Assembly (NCBI GenBank): GCA_037974665.1
Contig: CM075772.1
Location: 44,358,552 to 44,422,551, forward strand
Length of the DNA stretch: 64,000 nucleotides
Direction of reading: 5' to 3'
Source: Ehretia macrophylla
Taxonomy: Eukaryota > Streptophyta > Magnoliopsida > Boraginales > Ehretiaceae
Position 1 is the first letter of the stretch. Each line of letters begins with the position of its first letter. Below are positions 45,901 through 58,486 of this stretch, piece by piece. Made by a program: the position numbers and the translations under genes. The notes beneath the pieces are model-generated. The model was not told where the DNA came from. It saw only the letters and a program-made list of their open reading frames with translations, and made no database searches.

Positions 45901-47580
45901 TTTGCTAAACCTGGACATGCTCATTTTTTTGAAGTGTCTCTTTATTTGGAGATGAAGTTTATAGAGTTTTTATTTTTATTTTTATGAGAGTTAAAAGTTC
46001 AACACTTTTAAAGTCTTAAGATTACAATGAAGGAATATTTTTGGGATTGTAATGTCACTAACCAAAAGAAGTCGCCATTAAGTGCATAGGTGTTCAAGGT
46101 TTTTGAAGTATTTGGTTAGTGGGAGCATGGTTTGCTCGTACAAAGTATTGATACATGGTTATTGCTCTCATATTCGGTTATTAAAATATTTACAATTGTC
46201 ACTGAGTAGTTATTTATCTGAGCTAATAGTGGTAATTGTGATTTAATCATGTTATAATTACCTGCTTAACTATTTAAACAACTTTTTTCCCATTAATGGG
46301 TTATAAAGGCATAATTTATAGAAATTTATTGACAACAAGTGTTTAAGGGTATAGTTGTGTGCTTTGTATGCTTATGCAAGTGTAAGCAGGTTACACGCTC
46401 AAATTAGAGTGCACTGAATATTGTATATGCATGCATTTTGGGAACTCATATTGAAGCTCTGTTAATGCTTCAATTGAAAGGCTTCAGGTTGAAGCGTAAA
46501 GTGTTAGGGTACAGTTTATTTTGAGTAATTTACAGTATATTAAAGTTTTGTTCCTATTATATTCAGTTAGTGATCACTGTTTTATGTGTACACATGTAAA
46601 GTTGTCGTGGGCTCACATAGGTCTAAAGTTTTATATATCAAAATATACAGTTAAAAGCTTCATTATTGAAGTGGCTTCGATTTGGAAGCATTGAAGGGGG
46701 TTCGTATATCCCAATAAAGTTTAAAGGCTTCTTATGAGGCAAAAGGGGATCTAATCCCATAAAGGGTCTTACAAGACCATAAAGTAACCGATTATGGTTT
46801 GGCATGCTCATCATTATAGTTGGATCACATGTGTCAAAAACCACACTACACTTTACCACACCATGGAATTCATGCCGATGAGGCATTGGTATTTGTGATC
46901 ATAGGAGTCCTATGCCAAAAGATGGTATAACGACTATTATGGTTCTATATTGATGATTTATTGGACAGGATTCTGAATTGAGACGTTTATTTTGTGGCCA
47001 CTAAAGTTGTCTTGAGCCTGAGAGTCTTTTTGTAAAATAAAATATTTTTAAAATACAAAATCAATCAGTGTTGCCCAAGTGGAAAACTGTTAGAATTTTT
47101 AAATTATGGGCTTCCACTGATTGGATATTTTGTTATTTTCGAAAAATGGGTTGCGTTTAACAAGTAAAGCCCAAAATATAATTTTATAGTGATCCATTCC
47201 AGTTGGGCCTAGGTCTGCCTCATGGATATTATTTTCAATGGTGTGATATGTAAGGTGTAGAGTCTGTTTAATTTATAGGGGGGCCTGATCAAAATTTTAG
47301 GCTAGGTCCTCTCTACCATCCAAAATACTAATAGTCTATAAATAGGCTATTAGGATTGGCTTACCTCATTGAGAGCCACCATACAGAAGTTAGAGAGGGA
47401 GAAAATATCCCTAGTTTAGGTGTGTCTACCATAACACGCCACTCAAGGTTTTACAGGATTATCACAAAGGTAGTTTTGATGGCCACAAGAAAGGTACGCA
47501 TTCGATTCAATCAACTTAATCATATTAATTAATTGTTGCAGTGTTTTATTTTATGGTATTGAATTTTCTAAATTCTAACA
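42946..47580 (+). mobile_element. Third member of the inner-element family, 5'-truncated
   Basis: From about 42946 the sequence matches the reverse complement of the inner element from about 19920 onward (for example AACCTAAGTTCCTTTATTTC and CGAAGCGGATC). It ends in a 3' LTR at 47088-47580 with TGTTAGAATTT / AAATTCTAACA ends, after the purine tract CCCAAGTGG. The 5' LTR and about 2 kb of 5' interior are missing. No gag or pol is readable. The antisense frame of this family lies at 46638-46886. Confidence 0.8.
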
Positions 47581-47584
47581 GCAT

Positions 47585-49548
47585 TTTCCATTGATATAGG
47601 TTTTCTTAAATTGTAAAGAAATCCAAAATCAAGGCCTTGAAAAAATAGGACCTTATTGAATTTCTTGTTGAAAAGGAAAAATTAATTCCATCTCTGAAGT
47701 CGTAAACCCATGTTATTATGAAAAAGTAATTGCAATTTCACAAACAAAGAGGCTACTTTCAAGATATTGCACATTGTGATTCCGTACGTTGCAGGATGAT
47801 GCAACTTAATTGATCGGAAATATTGTGATCGGCAACAAGTCAAAGAATGAAAGATTTTGAAGCCTGAAATAGTTGGAGATTCGTCAAGGGAGGAATTGTT
47901 GGATAATTGTTGACATCTCCAACGAAAGACAAGCTTTAATTGGTGGCCTAAATAATTAATTAGATGAGTGGTGAGTTTAGGTAAAGATAAAAAGGTGATC
48001 TTATTTGATTCTCTCATAAAGTTAGGCCAAGTGAAATTATAGTCACAAGTAGTCAAGAAAGTTTGGCTATAAAAAGGTTTTAATGACTTTGTATCTAAGC
48101 ACCCTAAGTTATTCATGTTATGTAATTACAAGAGTCAGTTAATAACCAAACTCAAAAAAATGTATTGGGACTTAGGTGTGATCTGTAGATGTATGGGAGG
48201 TACGAACCACGTTAAAACTATTGTGTTTATTGCATTTGAATGCGAGATCCAATTCCAACAAAGTAGTATCAGTGCTTGGGGTTGCACACAAAATGCAAAA
48301 AGATCCAGTTGTTGAAAAGGCTAAAAAAGGCGGACAAGATTGCTGGTTTGTAGTAAAGATATTGCTGACGATCGAGCAACGTCAAAAGAAGATTGACGAA
48401 AAGGAATATTCCGTTGCTTGAGCAAAAGAATTTCGAAAATAGGATGCTAGAAGCAAAAGAGGTGCTTGCATCAATAGATGGTGCAGTGCTCACCCGAAAG
48501 ACAATAGAGTTGATAATTTTTATCGTGACGCGTTGAGCAGATTGATGCCACGCCGGAACAATCAGAAAACAAAAAAAAAATTGTTGTCAATGGAAGGAAA
48601 ATCTGGAATGCCAAAAAAAAAACGGTTAGATTTGAGGAGTTGTCAAATTTGGAGTTGAGGGAGGAACACAACTGTGTCCCAAAGTTTGTTGCAAAGAAGA
48701 ATGAAGTTGCAGCAGAAAGATCACGATTAAATGTGTCATGTTGAAGAAATGAAGTTGTTTGAAGACGGACAATGCTTTAAGCAAGAGAAAAAATCACCAA
48801 GCTTGAAGGAGCTGGAGCTTTCTGCAAGTCGTGATGATGCCAGAAATTTGGTCAGGGATAGACCTCAAGTAAAGCGAGCCAGAGAATGAGCTCATGAGAT
48901 ACTTGCATGTTGTGTTGAAGAAAAAACAACATGCACTACCTCTTTTTTTTCTTAAAAAAAAGAAAGAAAAGAAGACAAGTTTTTTTTAAAAAAGTTGTTA
49001 CATGGTTCAAGTTTGACAACAGCAAAAAAAAAAATTGAAAAAAAAGAGGAAAAGTATGGAGGCAAAAACAAAAGTGTTTAAGGGAGGATGGTGAGTTTGA
49101 CCGGATGATTGACCACATTGATTGAGAATTTGATGAATCAAGATTTGGAAAGCCGAGATACTTGGAGCTTCGACAAGGAAGAAATTGTTGGATATATAAC
49201 TCATCTCCAACAATAAAAGACAAGACTAAATAACTTGACCTAAACTTTTAATGGATGAAGTTAGGCCAAATTAAATGATAGGCACAAATTATCATATTTT
49301 GTTGTCATGGAATTAGCTATAAATAGGTTTCACTGGGTTTGTATCAAAGCACCCAGAAGCTAGTTAAATAATATAGATATAAAAGCCGATTAGTAAGCGG
49401 AATTGGAAAATGTATTGGGACTTGGACGTCATAGTAATTTATGTGAGTAATAGAGAATTACTCCGTGGATTTAGGCAATAAGGCAAAGACTGGACCATGC
49501 TAAAAATGTTGTGTTCATTGCATTTGTGTACTAGATCCATTTCCAACA
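47585..49548 (+). mobile_element. Compact LTR element, copy 2, with both LTRs
   Basis: LTRs of about 363 bp lie at 47897-48260 and 49186-49548 (TGTTGGATA...TTCCAACA) around a 925 bp interior, 1652 bp in all. A primer-site-like TAGTATCAGTG follows the first LTR, and the purine tract AAGGAAGAAAT precedes the second. The first LTR is itself preceded by a purine tract (AAGGGAGGAAT) and 310 bp of interior-like DNA, so an extra partial interior is attached. The flanks show no matching 5 bp duplication. No protein is readable; it looks non-autonomous. Confidence 0.8.
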
Positions 49549-50489
49549 TTGGCTACACTTTTTCCTTTTTTAGGGAAATGGTTACACTTCCTTTTTTTTT
49601 AATCTCAAATAACATTTGAAAACTATTCCAAAAAAGGTAAAAACCGTTGGAAATGACTTTATACAATGGTTTTCTTATCATTGAATATACTCCCAATGTC
49701 TATTCTTTACTCAATGGTTTTTTTTTTTTTTTTTTTTTTATATTTACAAATATATAATAACGGTAAAAAACCATTGCCATTGATTCTTTTAGCAGCGGTT
49801 TTTTTAAAGAGTACATGATAATTGTTCTCTTATTTGCGATGATTTTAAAGAGTAACAACAACGGTTTTCAATACTTTTTATGACAATGTTTGCTCGTTAC
49901 TACAACAAATTTGAAAAGTATACAATATTTCTAAGTTTGCAAATTCGTCATTCTTAAAATAATATATATGTATGAGATTTTATGTCCTGTTTTTTAATGA
50001 GTTGCACTTGAATATATTATTCTAAAATGGTAGCAATGAGATTCGATCCCAGGATCTTTTGAAATTTAACTTTCTAATTATGCTAAATTGACCATCTCAT
50101 CTAATAGTAAAATTGTTAGAGAGAAATTTATTTTGTTCATTTATTATCTTGCGAACAATTTTAAACTGACTATCTCATTTAATAGTCAATACTTTCGTGA
50201 ATAATATAAAAAAAAAAAACATAACTAATAGTCTTTTACACTCACAATGCTATTTTTTAAAATAATTTTCAACGATTTTTTAACTTTTGGATAGTAATTT
50301 GAAACTAAGAAGTAATGAAATCTCAAATTTGAAAAAAAAAAAAAGTGAGAAATAAAGCAGTCAAGCTAGTTGCATTTTCTGCTCCCTCGGATTTGAGACT
50401 AGAGATCATATCTTCTTTAACTACAGTTTTATTAAACGAATCTGGAATGGAAGTCTGAATTTAGTGTTTCTTAATCTCTCTTTTTTTCC
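49549..50489. other. Spacer with repeats, no gene seen
   Basis: AT-rich sequence with a T-run at 49715-49739 and recurring AACGGTTTT/CCATTG words at 49630-49880 that may be subterminal DNA of an old transposon. TTACTACAACAAATTTG near 49896 is CACTA-like, but no partner end is found. Confidence 0.45.
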
Positions 50490-50962
50490 TTTTGATTCCA
50501 TTCTTACATTTGCACATTCAATCACAGGCAACAAGGACCTTAAACGCTACATGTTTCGGCTTCTATTTTGTGTTGTTGTCTACCGTGTTTGGATTTAAAG
50601 AAATGAGCGAATCTTCCGTGATGAGTTTAGCATGGAGGAGCAAATTATCGAGAAGATTTGAGCAGACGACATCTTTTCAAAAGTTCATGCGGAGCGTAGC
50701 TACAACAACTCTAGTATTAATAGAAATTTCACCAATAGAGTTCATTTGTCTTTGATTTAGGTGGTTTTTCACATTTTCGAATCTTTACTATTTCGACATG
50801 TGATTTTTTCTGTATCTAGTGATTGCTAGCCTTTTTAGTTGGTTTGCGGACTTCTTGTTTCGTTTCAGCAATTCTTTGTATTTTCAAATGACCCTCCTTT
50901 TTGTTTTGGTTCATTTTTAATGAAATACATTTCTCTGTTGTAGCAAAAAAAAAAAAAAAAGT
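50490..50962 (+). mobile_element. LINE 3' fragment with poly(A)
   Basis: The frame near 50539-50680 reads KRYMFRLLFCVVVYRVWI, then RNERIFRDEFSMEEQIIEKI. This is the zinc-binding RT tail of plant L1 elements, where a W..RN.RIF pattern is typical; internal stops are present. A non-coding tail ends in GTTGTAG and an A-run (50945-50960). It is 5'-truncated and dead. Confidence 0.75.
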
Positions 50963-51482
50963 GAATCTAATTAATCAACTTTTTGGAGCTTTTTCTCTAT
51001 TCTTTTCAAATAATCAGTTCTGATAGTGTTTCAATTTCAATGAATTAAACTTAAATTTCTTCCTAAATAAAATATCTTAAGATGTCTTACTAAATAAGAA
51101 TATAATAAGCAACAATTTTTGTTTTAGTGCTTTGCATTTAAGCCTATAATTTTACATACCACTGCAAATAATAAGCAACACTTTTAATAAAAAGTGTTCC
51201 GTATCCTAGATTATAATCACAAACTACTGAAGTGATTTTCCTTGGAAACAAATCTTCACAAGGCTGGGAATGTGTACTTAATGGACACTCAAACCAAGAA
51301 ACAGAGTCTGGTACTCAGGCAATTCAAGAAGACTTGCCTTTTATTCCTCGATTTTGGCAGAATCCTTGTACTCTTATCTCCTGCATAGAGAATTCCAGAA
51401 GCAGTATGAATTGTTAAGATAGTCCTTTGAGGTTCAACTGTGGACGGATTTTGGCGCCATCACAATCCTTTTCAATGTTCAT

Positions 51483-51745
51483 GTTAAATTATCACCAACA
51501 TTTGAAAGCTAAAGTTATTAGAGAGAGTTTGATTATATTTATCTATTATTTAACATACTCCGGTAAGTGTAGACAAATTCATTTTTTAACCTTGTATGTG
51601 AACATTTTTAATATTTTCAAATAAATGACGGTGAGATATGAATTCAAAACCATTTGATAACTTGAGTTTTGTTACCATATTAAATTATCACCATCTAAAA
51701 ACTTAAACTATTAGAGATATTTATTTATTATTTTCAACACTTTAC
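51483..51745 (+). repeat. Dispersed repeat, partner of 1-262
   Basis: Close match to the first 262 bases of the window (GTTATTAGAGAGAGTTT, GTAGACAAATTCATTTTTTA). It stands just upstream of PP2 unit C. Confidence 0.75.
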
Positions 51746-51779
51746 TCCCAAATTCCATTTCATCAACTTTTTTCTTCAA

Positions 51780-51884
51780 TCTTTAATTAAAAAAGGATAA
51801 AAATGGGCGATACATCCTCTAGAATGATTTGCTTATAGTTGGCTTAGCCTCCCTTTCAATGAAAAAAAAAAAAAAAAAGGAGAA
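51780..51884 (+). mobile_element. LINE 3' tail shared with unit A
   Basis: GGGCGATACATCCTC, GATTTGCTTATAGTTGGC, GCCTCCCTTTCAATG and an A-run match 10200-10285 in front of unit A. Both copies are followed by the same host text (TGGACCA.CGTGGAATTGGG), so this old LINE insertion was carried along in the duplication. Confidence 0.7.
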
Positions 51885-53414
51885 ATGTGGACCAACGTGG
51901 AATTGGGAGACGTGTGAGTAAGAGACGTGCCGCTGGGAAAGATTCAAGTTATCTGCTATAAGGGATTTGATGCGGTACCTGCTGATCAGGTGGGGAATAA
52001 AGCTAGAGTAGGAGTCTGCTGAGCATTGGACAAAAAGGAACGTGAGTTAAACACTGAATTGGAATCTAAAATAGATGAGCGCCAGGAACGAATACTGAGA
52101 CGTGCACCTGGTAAAGATAAGAGTTATCAGCTAAGGGATTTGATGCGGTACCCGCTGATAGAGTGAGTATATATGCGAGAAAAATACGTGATTGTCACGT
52201 GATTATATATAGTATTTCTTATGTCGTTAAATTATAAACGGAAAAATGAGCAAGAACTAACAGTATCATATGTATATTTAAAAAATAAATAAGGATTGTA
52301 ATATTGTAATTTTAAACATAAGGATCACTTTGTCCAACAAATTAAAGATAAGTGACTAAATCGGGTATTAACACCCCCTCCCCAAAAAAACAAATAATAA
52401 AGAAAGATATAAAAACACTATTTCTGTAAACATTAACATTAGAAAGACTGTTTACAAAGGATAAATTTTTTTCTCTTCTCCAATGAACGGCCACGAATGT
52501 ATTAAGTTAATTTACTGAATGAGAAACTTTAATTCTCTAAAATTTGTTATCAAAGAGAATTGAAAACAGTAGTTATTTTATAGATCGCCAGCGTTACGAA
52601 ATGACTTGCGCTTTAATATGCATAGGTGAATCTAAAATTTTACTTTTTTATGGATATTTTCTGGTTATATTTAATATATGTTGCATGATTAGTGGTGAAT
52701 AAGAACATAATATAAGTATATTGTCATGGTTTGTTGCATGTTTTAATATAGATGCTTGTGTATTTAAGAGATTCAGTTATATGTAATTGTTCAACTCAAC
52801 CGTGTTTTATGGCAAATATTCCAAATAAAACCTGGCAATAAAAATTGTTTTCTCTCTGAAATAACTAAGGGTGCAGGCGAGGTCCTTTAATTTACCAAAC
52901 GAGAGCAGAAACTTAAGAGTTTAATGTTCTAATTTACCAATATTACCGACCTCGAATAAAAAAAAGAATTTGATAACAATGGCATCTTAATAAAATAAAC
53001 ATTGACAAAATAGGAATACCATTATATTTAATATATGTTGGGGGATCAGTGATGAATAAGAAACAAAAATATATATATCCATTAAGTATTTGTTACGATT
53101 TTTATTTTAAGTTATCTGAAATGGTTATGGTGATAATTATTATTATTATTTTTTGCCACAATCGATTCCTAAATTTTATAACAATGGCGTTTTTAATAAA
53201 ATAAGTGTTGACACTTTTTCTTTTTTCTTTTTTTTTGATTCAGGGGAAACTATAACGTAATTAGTGAGATTTGAACTTGTACCTCTCGCAAATTAACAAA
53301 GCCCTAGTGGCGCGTTGACAAAGACTTGTTAAAAATCTAAGAAATGTTTTTCAACAGAAAAGGAATCAACGGGGGTGAGGCAGCCACGTAATATCAGAAC
53401 AAGCCAAGAAACTG
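51885..53414 (+). other. Upstream region of PP2 unit C
   Basis: It aligns with 10290-12275 upstream of unit A but lacks the AT-rich insertion at 11035-11495. It keeps the ACGTG pair (near 51910-51930) and both copies of the AATGGC.T.TTAATAAAATAA segment (near 52977 and 53185). A T-run and short repeat-like insert lies at 53216-53310. No gene is seen. Confidence 0.7.
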
Positions 53415-53440
53415 CATGCAACTTCCTCCTCCTATAAATA
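53415..53440 (+). promoter_or_regulatory. PP2-C core promoter: RY motif and TATA box
   Basis: CATGCA at 53415-53420 and TATAAATA at 53433-53440, with the ATG at 53511. GCCACGTAA lies just upstream (near 53382). The promoter remains intact although the gene behind it is broken. Confidence 0.65.
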
Positions 53441-54065
53441 CATGACGACTCGAGAAAGAAAACGCAGACAAAACAAGTTTGTGACCTAGCATTACCATAA
53501 AAGAAACACGATGGTAAACACAACCCCAGCTTTAATTTGTGTGCATATCTGTTTTTTTAATGCTTCTTCATCGGCTTGATTAATTCTTATTATATAAACA
53601 TTTATGTTTTTGTCTCTTGTTCAATAGGCAATATTTGTGGAATTGGAAAGAGAAGAAGGATGCATGCTGAAAAGATTTCTTGGAGAAGAAAACACACGAC
53701 GGAGCAAATTTGCAGAAAAAAAAGAAGACACAACGGCACAACCTCAGCTTCGTGTGCATGTGTGTGTTTTTTTATTGCTTCTTCATCGGCTTGTTTAATT
53801 TCTTATTATATAAACTTTTAGTTTTTTTTTTTAAATTCATACATGGTGCATTATTAATAATGCATGCTTCTGCAACTTAACAAATTATTTTTGTCTCTTG
53901 TTCAATAGAGTAAGATCTTCATACCAGCAAGAGATCTTGAAATCACGGATGGAGACAACCCATCTAACTGGCATTGGTTTACCCTTCCTGATGGGTGCCT
54001 ATCTAAACTCAACCTAGATAGTCTTATTTATAATAAGCAAATGCATGCTAGTCCTATTATGATTA

Positions 54066-54107
<42 letters not shown>

Positions 54108-54414
54108 TTTAATAAAAGGAGGGGTTCTTCCCTCCGGGGATTTTATTAATATCAAAAGAAATGTACAAAAGTGGAGGGGTACATAAAGCCGGAACCTCCA
54201 CGGGGATTGGGGTACTTACCTGCTCCAAAAGTCTAGCTAATCTAAAAGGAACACAATTTGTTCCTTTTTACAAGAGCCTAAACAAGAGATTATGATATAA
54301 CATAAATGCAACGCATAACGTACTGTTAACGGGAAAGAGGAACAGAAGCAAGAACCTCTTTCCAAGTAAATCTAAAATGTGGTAATTGCAGTTTATCAAT
54401 TCTGATCATACCTC

Positions 54415-54852
54415 TTAATTGCTTTTGATCATTATATTTTCAAAAATGCAGCAAGTTTCTGCAAAGGCACCTTGGTTGGCAAACAGGTTGGTAGGTTGAT
54501 TTTCTTCCCTATAAATGTGCGAGATGAAGCCTTGACAATCTTTGAGTAAACTGTTGGCTTTACAGATATCATAAGAATTCTCCGAATTACCAGATTTATT
54601 ATTCTGTATAGCATGGACAACTCCTTTTGCATCCATTTCCACCCAAATTTTCTTGATGTTTCTGGTTTTGCAGATTGGTAAACCAGCAATGAGGGCCATG
54701 ATCTTAGCTTTGTAGGCAGAGGTACATTCCACTGGCAAATAGAAACCCCATATAAAGGAACCTTTGTAATCTCTAAGAATTTCCCCTCCACCAGCTTTCC
54801 CTAAGTCTCGATAGAAACTGCCATCCACATTCAGTTTATAGTAGCCTTCCAC
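54415..54852 (-). pseudogene. LINE RNase H domain (ORF2 C-terminus)
   Basis: The 145-residue frame has the plant L1 RNase H pattern: YYKLNVDGSF near residue 4, GGGEILRDYKGSFIWGF near 21-37, KAKIMALIAGL near 49, a WVEMDA strand near 70 and a YREENQPTNLFAN helix near 118. It is the RVT_3/RNase H-like type found at the end of many plant LINE ORF2 proteins. It is separated from the upstream frames by breaks. Confidence 0.85.
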
Positions 54853-54981
54853 AGGTTTTTTCCATAAGACGACACAAGGGGCTTTATAGGACTGTTGACT
54901 TTTGAAAGAGCAAGAAAAGAGCTCGACAATAGCAAAATCACCTTTCCATTGCCATTTTTCAAGGAGGTTTGCTGCAAAAAG

Positions 54982-55488
54982 TTAGGCCACCATTATGATA
55001 ATTCTCCAAATAATTCTAGCTGGATTGAATCCCAAACCTCTATGCTTAGCATCATTTCTTTCATTCCAAATAAACCAGCATATAAGGATAGGGATCAAAG
55101 TTCTAATATGCCATTTGCAGGTATAGTCTCCAGAGAAAAGGCAACAAGAGAACCAATGTTTAATGGAGGCAGAGAAAAGAATTTTAACTTTAAAGATATC
55201 TGCGAAGTGAGTCCAAACTTTCTGTGCAGCTGAACTTTCGAAGAAACAATGACTAATAGATTCCACCTCCTGACATCAATGGCACTTGGAAGCCAAAATA
55301 AATCCTTTTTGTTGCAGTTTGCTATCAGTTGGAAACCAATTATTGACAAGTCTCCAAAAAAAGAATGATATCTTTATGGGAAGTGAACCATACCAAGCAT
55401 AGGATAGAGCAAGCTGAGAAGGCTTCTTTTGGCGGATCTTGTTCCAAGCACTCTTAATAGAGAAATTTCCATCTGAGTAAGGCTCCAA
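54982..55488 (-). pseudogene. LINE RT zinc-binding region (zf-RVT)
   Basis: Overlapping frames contain LPIKISFFFWRLVNNWFPTD (55276-55488) and ESISHCFFESSAAQKVWTHF with WFIWNERNDAKHRG (54982-55266). These are hallmarks of the zinc-binding segment that follows reverse transcriptase in plant L1 ORF2. The pieces lie in different frames. Confidence 0.8.
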
Positions 55489-55667
55489 AATGGCTTATCT
55501 TGTGAACTGGGATCAACATGAATTTTATGGATCTCTTGAACATAATTTTCAGGAAGAACTGAATTTAGAAGATCAATATTCCATTTGTTATTGAGTATGA
55601 AATTCTTAACTTTGATGAATGATGTTCCTCTGTGATCTGCATAGTCTTTCAGAGCAGAGTTTCCCCA

Positions 55668-57828
55668 TCAAACATCATGCCAAAAGAGCATATTTGCTGT
55701 ACCAATTTTCCACCTAATGAACTTTCCAGCAATAGTTCCAACTTTTTTCATTCTTATCCACAGAGGTGAATCATGAGTAAAAGTCTTAACAATACTTGGA
55801 TGTTTGTTAACACAATACATGTTGTTCATGAACTGCGCCCAAGTGTTGTTAGAAGTTCTAAAACGCCAGCAAATCTTCATTTCCATGGTAGTAATAAGAC
55901 CTTTCAGATTTCTGAATCCCAAGCCCCCTTCTGAAATGGGAAAACAGGATATATTCCAAGAAGACCAGTGCATCTTGTAAGAATCAGATTTAGGACTCCA
56001 GAGGAATCTATTGAACATTTTTTCAACCCGATCAATCACCTGATTAGTAGGACAGATCACTTGCAGCAAATGAAGAGGCATAGCAGATAAAGTGCTTTTT
56101 ATTAAAGTGATTCTACCACCTGGTGAAAGAAGTTTAGTTTCCCAACCAAGCAGTCTATTGGATATTTTTTGTAACAGCCCATCATAAAGAAAATTTTTCT
56201 TCGCTCCCTTAAACGGTGGCACCCCTAGATAAGTGACTGGAAATTTTTTTTGTTGAAAACCAGTAGCTGCAGCAATGATTTCGGCCCTGGTAGGATTAGA
56301 TTTCCTAGAAATAAGAAAGCTACTTTTGAGATGGTTGACTTTTTGGCCAGAGATTGTTTCATACTCCTTGAGGAAACTTATCAATTTGGAAAGAGCATAT
56401 TTACTGCCATTTGAGAATATGATGACGTCATCTGCAAAAAAAAAAAAAAAGGGAGATGGAGATTCTAGGACCTGTATTATATCTTAGAGAAAGAAATTTC
56501 CAATATAAGATATTTAAGCCTCTAGAAAGATATTCAGCTGCAATAATAAATAAGGTTGGAGAAATCGGGTTTCCTTATCTTAAACCACTGGAAGATTTGA
56601 AGAAGCCGACTGTTTCACCATTGATGAGAACAGAAAACCAACAATAAGATATGCACCTCGTAATTTTAGAGATCCACTCTTCATTGAACCCAAAACATTT
56701 GAGAATTTTGAAAATAAAATTCCATTGAACTCTATCATAATCCTTCATTTTGTCAAGTTTGAAGATGATATTGCCTCCTCTAGTGTGTTTATCGATATAG
56801 TGAACAAGTTCTTGAGCAAGAAGAATATTATCTCCAATTTGTCTCCCTGGCGTGAATCCACTTTGATTGCCAGAGATAAGTTTAGGGAGAAAACCAACAA
56901 GCCTTTCAGCAAGAATTTTATTGATGATCTTGTTACGAACATTACACAGGCTAATAGGTCTGAATTCACTCCACTTTCTGGCGCCCTCAGATTTAGGGAC
57001 AAGAGCAATAGAGGTAGCAGTGACCCCTCTAGGCATATGTGATCCCTGAAAGAAGTCTATGATAGTTTCATTCAGATCATTAGCAATGATATTCCAGCAT
57101 GATTGGTAAAAGAGAGAAGAAAAACCATCTGGACCAGCTGAACTGTTGGGATCAATAGAAAATACCACTTTCTTAATTTTCCCCAGTGAGTGGTTTTTGT
57201 TGAGTTCTAGATTATCGGCTTCTGCAATAATACTTGGAATGAGGTCCCATTGGCCTTCCACGATGTTGTTTGACTGTTGATTATCATCATTCAGTAAATT
57301 GGAGAAGAATTCAATATCATTCTTTTTTATTTCTTTGAGATCTTCAATTACATCTCCCATGTCATTTTTTATGCTCCATATGAAATTCCTTTGTCTTATT
57401 TTCTTCATGATGGCCTGAAAGTATTTAGTGTTTCTGTCACCTTCAACTAACCATTTGCATCCCGCTTTTTGTTTCCAGAATCCTTCATCAACAGCCAAAT
57501 ATTTATTCAGTTTAGCTTCTGCCTTAGAGAGGTTCTCTCTATTGTCTGGGGAAGGAAGATTTGAGAAAATGTTTTCCATGCAACTGACTTCCTCCTCAGC
57601 TTCGATGATTTTTTGGAAAATGTTTCCAAACACCTGTTTATTCCATCTCCTTAAAGTTGCTTTCAATCTTGTCAACTTAATCCAAAACTTCATTAAACCA
57701 TTATACTCAACAGGGAGTTTCCAATTATCATTGACAAGATCCTGGAAAGTGTGATGCTTTGTCCACACATTGAGGAATCTGAAATTAGATGGGCCAGAGA
57801 AAAGAGTATTCTGGCAACTGATCAACAA
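55668..57828 (-). pseudogene. LINE reverse transcriptase domain (ORF2)
   Basis: The 417-codon frame 56575-57828 carries SAGPDGFSSLFYQSCW, the RPISLCNVRNKIINKILAER block and SGNQSGFTPGRQIGDNILLA. The catalytic-region text reads KLDKMKDYDRVQW where KLDM.KAYDRV.W is usual. The FADD box (56427-56438 on +, followed by VIIFSNG) and the frame 55668-56384 (TYLGVPP, GRITLIKSTLSAMPLHLLQV) follow after frame breaks. Endonuclease and RNase H pieces flank it in the expected order. Confidence 0.9.
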
Positions 57829-57937
57829 GGGGCAATGGTCATAACCTGATCTGGGGAGGTGTTAGACTCTAGTACCTGAGAAAATATTGGTCCATTCTTC
57901 ATTTGTGCAGACTCGGTCCAGCCTTTGCAACATAGTA

Positions 57938-58486
57938 TTATTTATCCAAGTGAAAGGGGTTGCCTTTAAAACCTGCATCATTTAAACCACAATTGGATAA
58001 ACAAGAGGCAAAATCATCCATAACATTCACATTAGGGGGTCTACCACATTTTCTCTCACTTGCAGCAAGAATGATGTTAAAATCTCCACCCACTAACCAT
58101 GGTCCTGCAAAAGAATTAGAAACAGCAAAAAGTTCTTCCCATAGATCCATTCTTTCATACCTGTTACTTTTAGCATAAACAAAGGAAGCCACAATTTTAT
58201 TCTTCAACCAAGGACAATCCATAAAAACAGTAAGGCTTTGTGTATGATCTCTCACCATCGAACAACTTATAGAATCCTCCCAAAAAAACCAAATTTTATT
58301 AGAGCAATTGAAACTAGCAAACTGGAAACCAATTTGCCTGGCATAAAAGTTGATATTATCCTGCTTCACCATAGGTTCAAGAATAGTAACAAATTTGGGT
58401 TTGTGAATTTTGATTAATTTCTTGAGTCTACGAAGACTTTTCACCCCCGCAATACCCCTAATGTTCCAAATAATTCCTTTAATCAT
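57938..58486 (-). pseudogene. LINE endonuclease domain (ORF2 N-terminus)
   Basis: The 182-codon frame begins MIKGIIWNIRGIAG, the start typical of plant L1 ORF2. It has ILEPMVKQDN (metal-binding glutamate in the LEP strand), WLVGGDFNIIL near residue 133 and LNDAGFKGNPFH near 168, all characteristic of the APE-like endonuclease. The downstream DHCPLL box lies past a frame break (near 57826-57845). Confidence 0.9.

Noticed and set aside
49560-49920. Possible CACTA element (ACTACAACAAATTTG and ACGGTTTT repeats)
   Set aside because: No second terminus, no target duplication and inconsistent orientation of the motifs; left as unclassified spacer.
51232-51417. 61-codon ORF with GWECVLNGHSNQETESG
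   Set aside because: The composition looks somewhat protein-like, and it may be an old exon scrap, but nothing supports splice sites or homology.
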